Shown here piece after piece: positions 14,469 through 14,809 of a DNA stretch of 14,809 bases. Source of the stretch: JBBRHF01 sp038223055 (GTDB lineage: Bacteria; Actinomycetota; Actinomycetes; JACCUZ01); the NCBI GenBank assembly GCA_038223055.1, contig JBBRHF010000107.1:1-14809 (forward strand), in the 5' to 3' direction. Position numbers and translations under genes: made by a program. Position 1 is the stretch's first letter. Each line of letters starts with the position of its first letter. Under the pieces are notes generated by a model that had not been told where the DNA came from, made no database searches, and saw nothing but the letters and a program-made list of their open reading frames with translations.

Positions 14469-14809
14469 ATGTGCAACATGGCCGCGGCGGCTGGCACGCT
14501 TCTCACCCGGGGGGCGCCCCCGGCGCGCGGCCACGTCGATGCCGCCATGTTGGCTGCTGTCACCGTCGTTGTGGCCGCCGCCACGGGGACCTGGCTAGCG
14601 TGGACCGCCAACCGATCGACTCGCTTGCGCCTGGACCTGCCCCGCCCGGTCATCGCCGCCGCAGCCGCCACCGCCTTGCTGTTGGTCGCTGCAGCTGTCG
14701 CCGACCGCCGAGCCGCACGTGGTCTCGCGGTGGCGGCTTTCGGGTGGCTCGCCCCGCTGTCGAGTGCTTGGCCCGTTTCCCCGGCACTCGCCACCGTCTT
14801 GCTCGCCAT
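14469..14809 (+). CDS. Multi-pass membrane protein, N-terminal part (possible sensor kinase input domain)
   Basis: The frame is open from the ATG at 14469 to the window edge, giving 113 complete codons; in-frame ATGs at 14478 and 14547 are alternative starts, and none has a strong ribosome binding site. Three hydrophobic segments are visible: LAAVTVVVAAATGTWLAW, VIAAAAATALLLVAAAVA and GLAVAAFGWLAPLSSAW, linked by short Arg-rich loops (TANRSTRLRL, ADRRAARG). This is a normal multi-helix membrane N-terminus. Some actinobacterial sensor histidine kinases start this way, but no kinase or other catalytic region lies inside the window, so the name stays open. The long minus-strand frame opposite is rich in Ala/Ser/Thr/Arg, as expected for the antisense of a hydrophobic gene. 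Confidence 0.6.
   Translation, partial: MCNMAAAAGTLLTRGAPPARGHVDAAMLAAVTVVVAAATGTWLAWTANRSTRLRLDLPRPVIAAAAATALLLVAAAVADRRAARGLAVAAFGWLAPLSSAWPVSPALATVLLA

Noticed and set aside
1..14809. CRISPR array, rRNA genes, or complete insertion sequence
   Set aside because: No regularly spaced direct repeats, no rRNA-like sequence and no transposase reading frame or matched terminal repeats were seen by eye.
14237..14809. Minus-strand frame of 190 codons at the right edge
   Set aside because: It is antisense to a plus-strand frame with three clear hydrophobic segments. The Ala/Thr/Ser/Arg-rich translation is typical of the antisense of a membrane protein.

Overview
The window is very GC-rich, uses GTG as well as ATG starts, and its genes resemble actinomycete families, so the source is most likely a high-GC Gram-positive (Actinomycetes). 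It divides into two parts: two very large genes on the left (1-9940) and a patchwork of accessory DNA on the right (9943-14809).

Left part. One reading frame on the minus strand is open without a stop from about 6415 to the left edge. It encodes at least 2138 residues of a giant repetitive beta-rich protein of unknown function. Its middle carries an alpha/beta-hydrolase-like stretch in which the nucleophile serine appears to be replaced by glycine. Divergently, across a 164-bp gap, lies a 1095-codon gene (6580-9867). Its protein has a helical N-terminal half, a hydrophobic centre and a C-terminal segment with the signature of a PD-(D/E)XK nuclease, which is the layout of a large toxin or effector. 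It ends at a strong hairpin terminator. No immunity gene is evident. This divergent pair is the best candidate here for an undescribed system, although the functional link is inferred from position only.

Right part. After 487 bp without a recognisable gene come an HNH endonuclease gene (minus) and a YceI-family gene (plus). Against the 3' end of the YceI gene lies a tyrosine-integrase remnant with no N-terminal domain and three single-base frameshifts. It stops 7 bp before a minus-strand 3' tRNA fragment, which looks like an attachment-site scar. Next are a decayed toxin-antitoxin pair (toxin with an in-frame TGA, RHH antitoxin with a frameshift) and an apparently intact GNAT toxin/DUF1778 antitoxin operon on the minus strand, with a good promoter and an overlapping inverted repeat.

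The right end holds more debris: a C-terminal gene fragment, an ATGA-coupled N-terminal fragment, and a lipoprotein gene that loses sense after about 38 residues. Last is the start of a multi-pass membrane protein that runs off the window. The right part reads as a decayed integration site that still keeps one working addiction module. The four frameshifts could also be sequencing errors, since each is repaired by adding one base to a short run.
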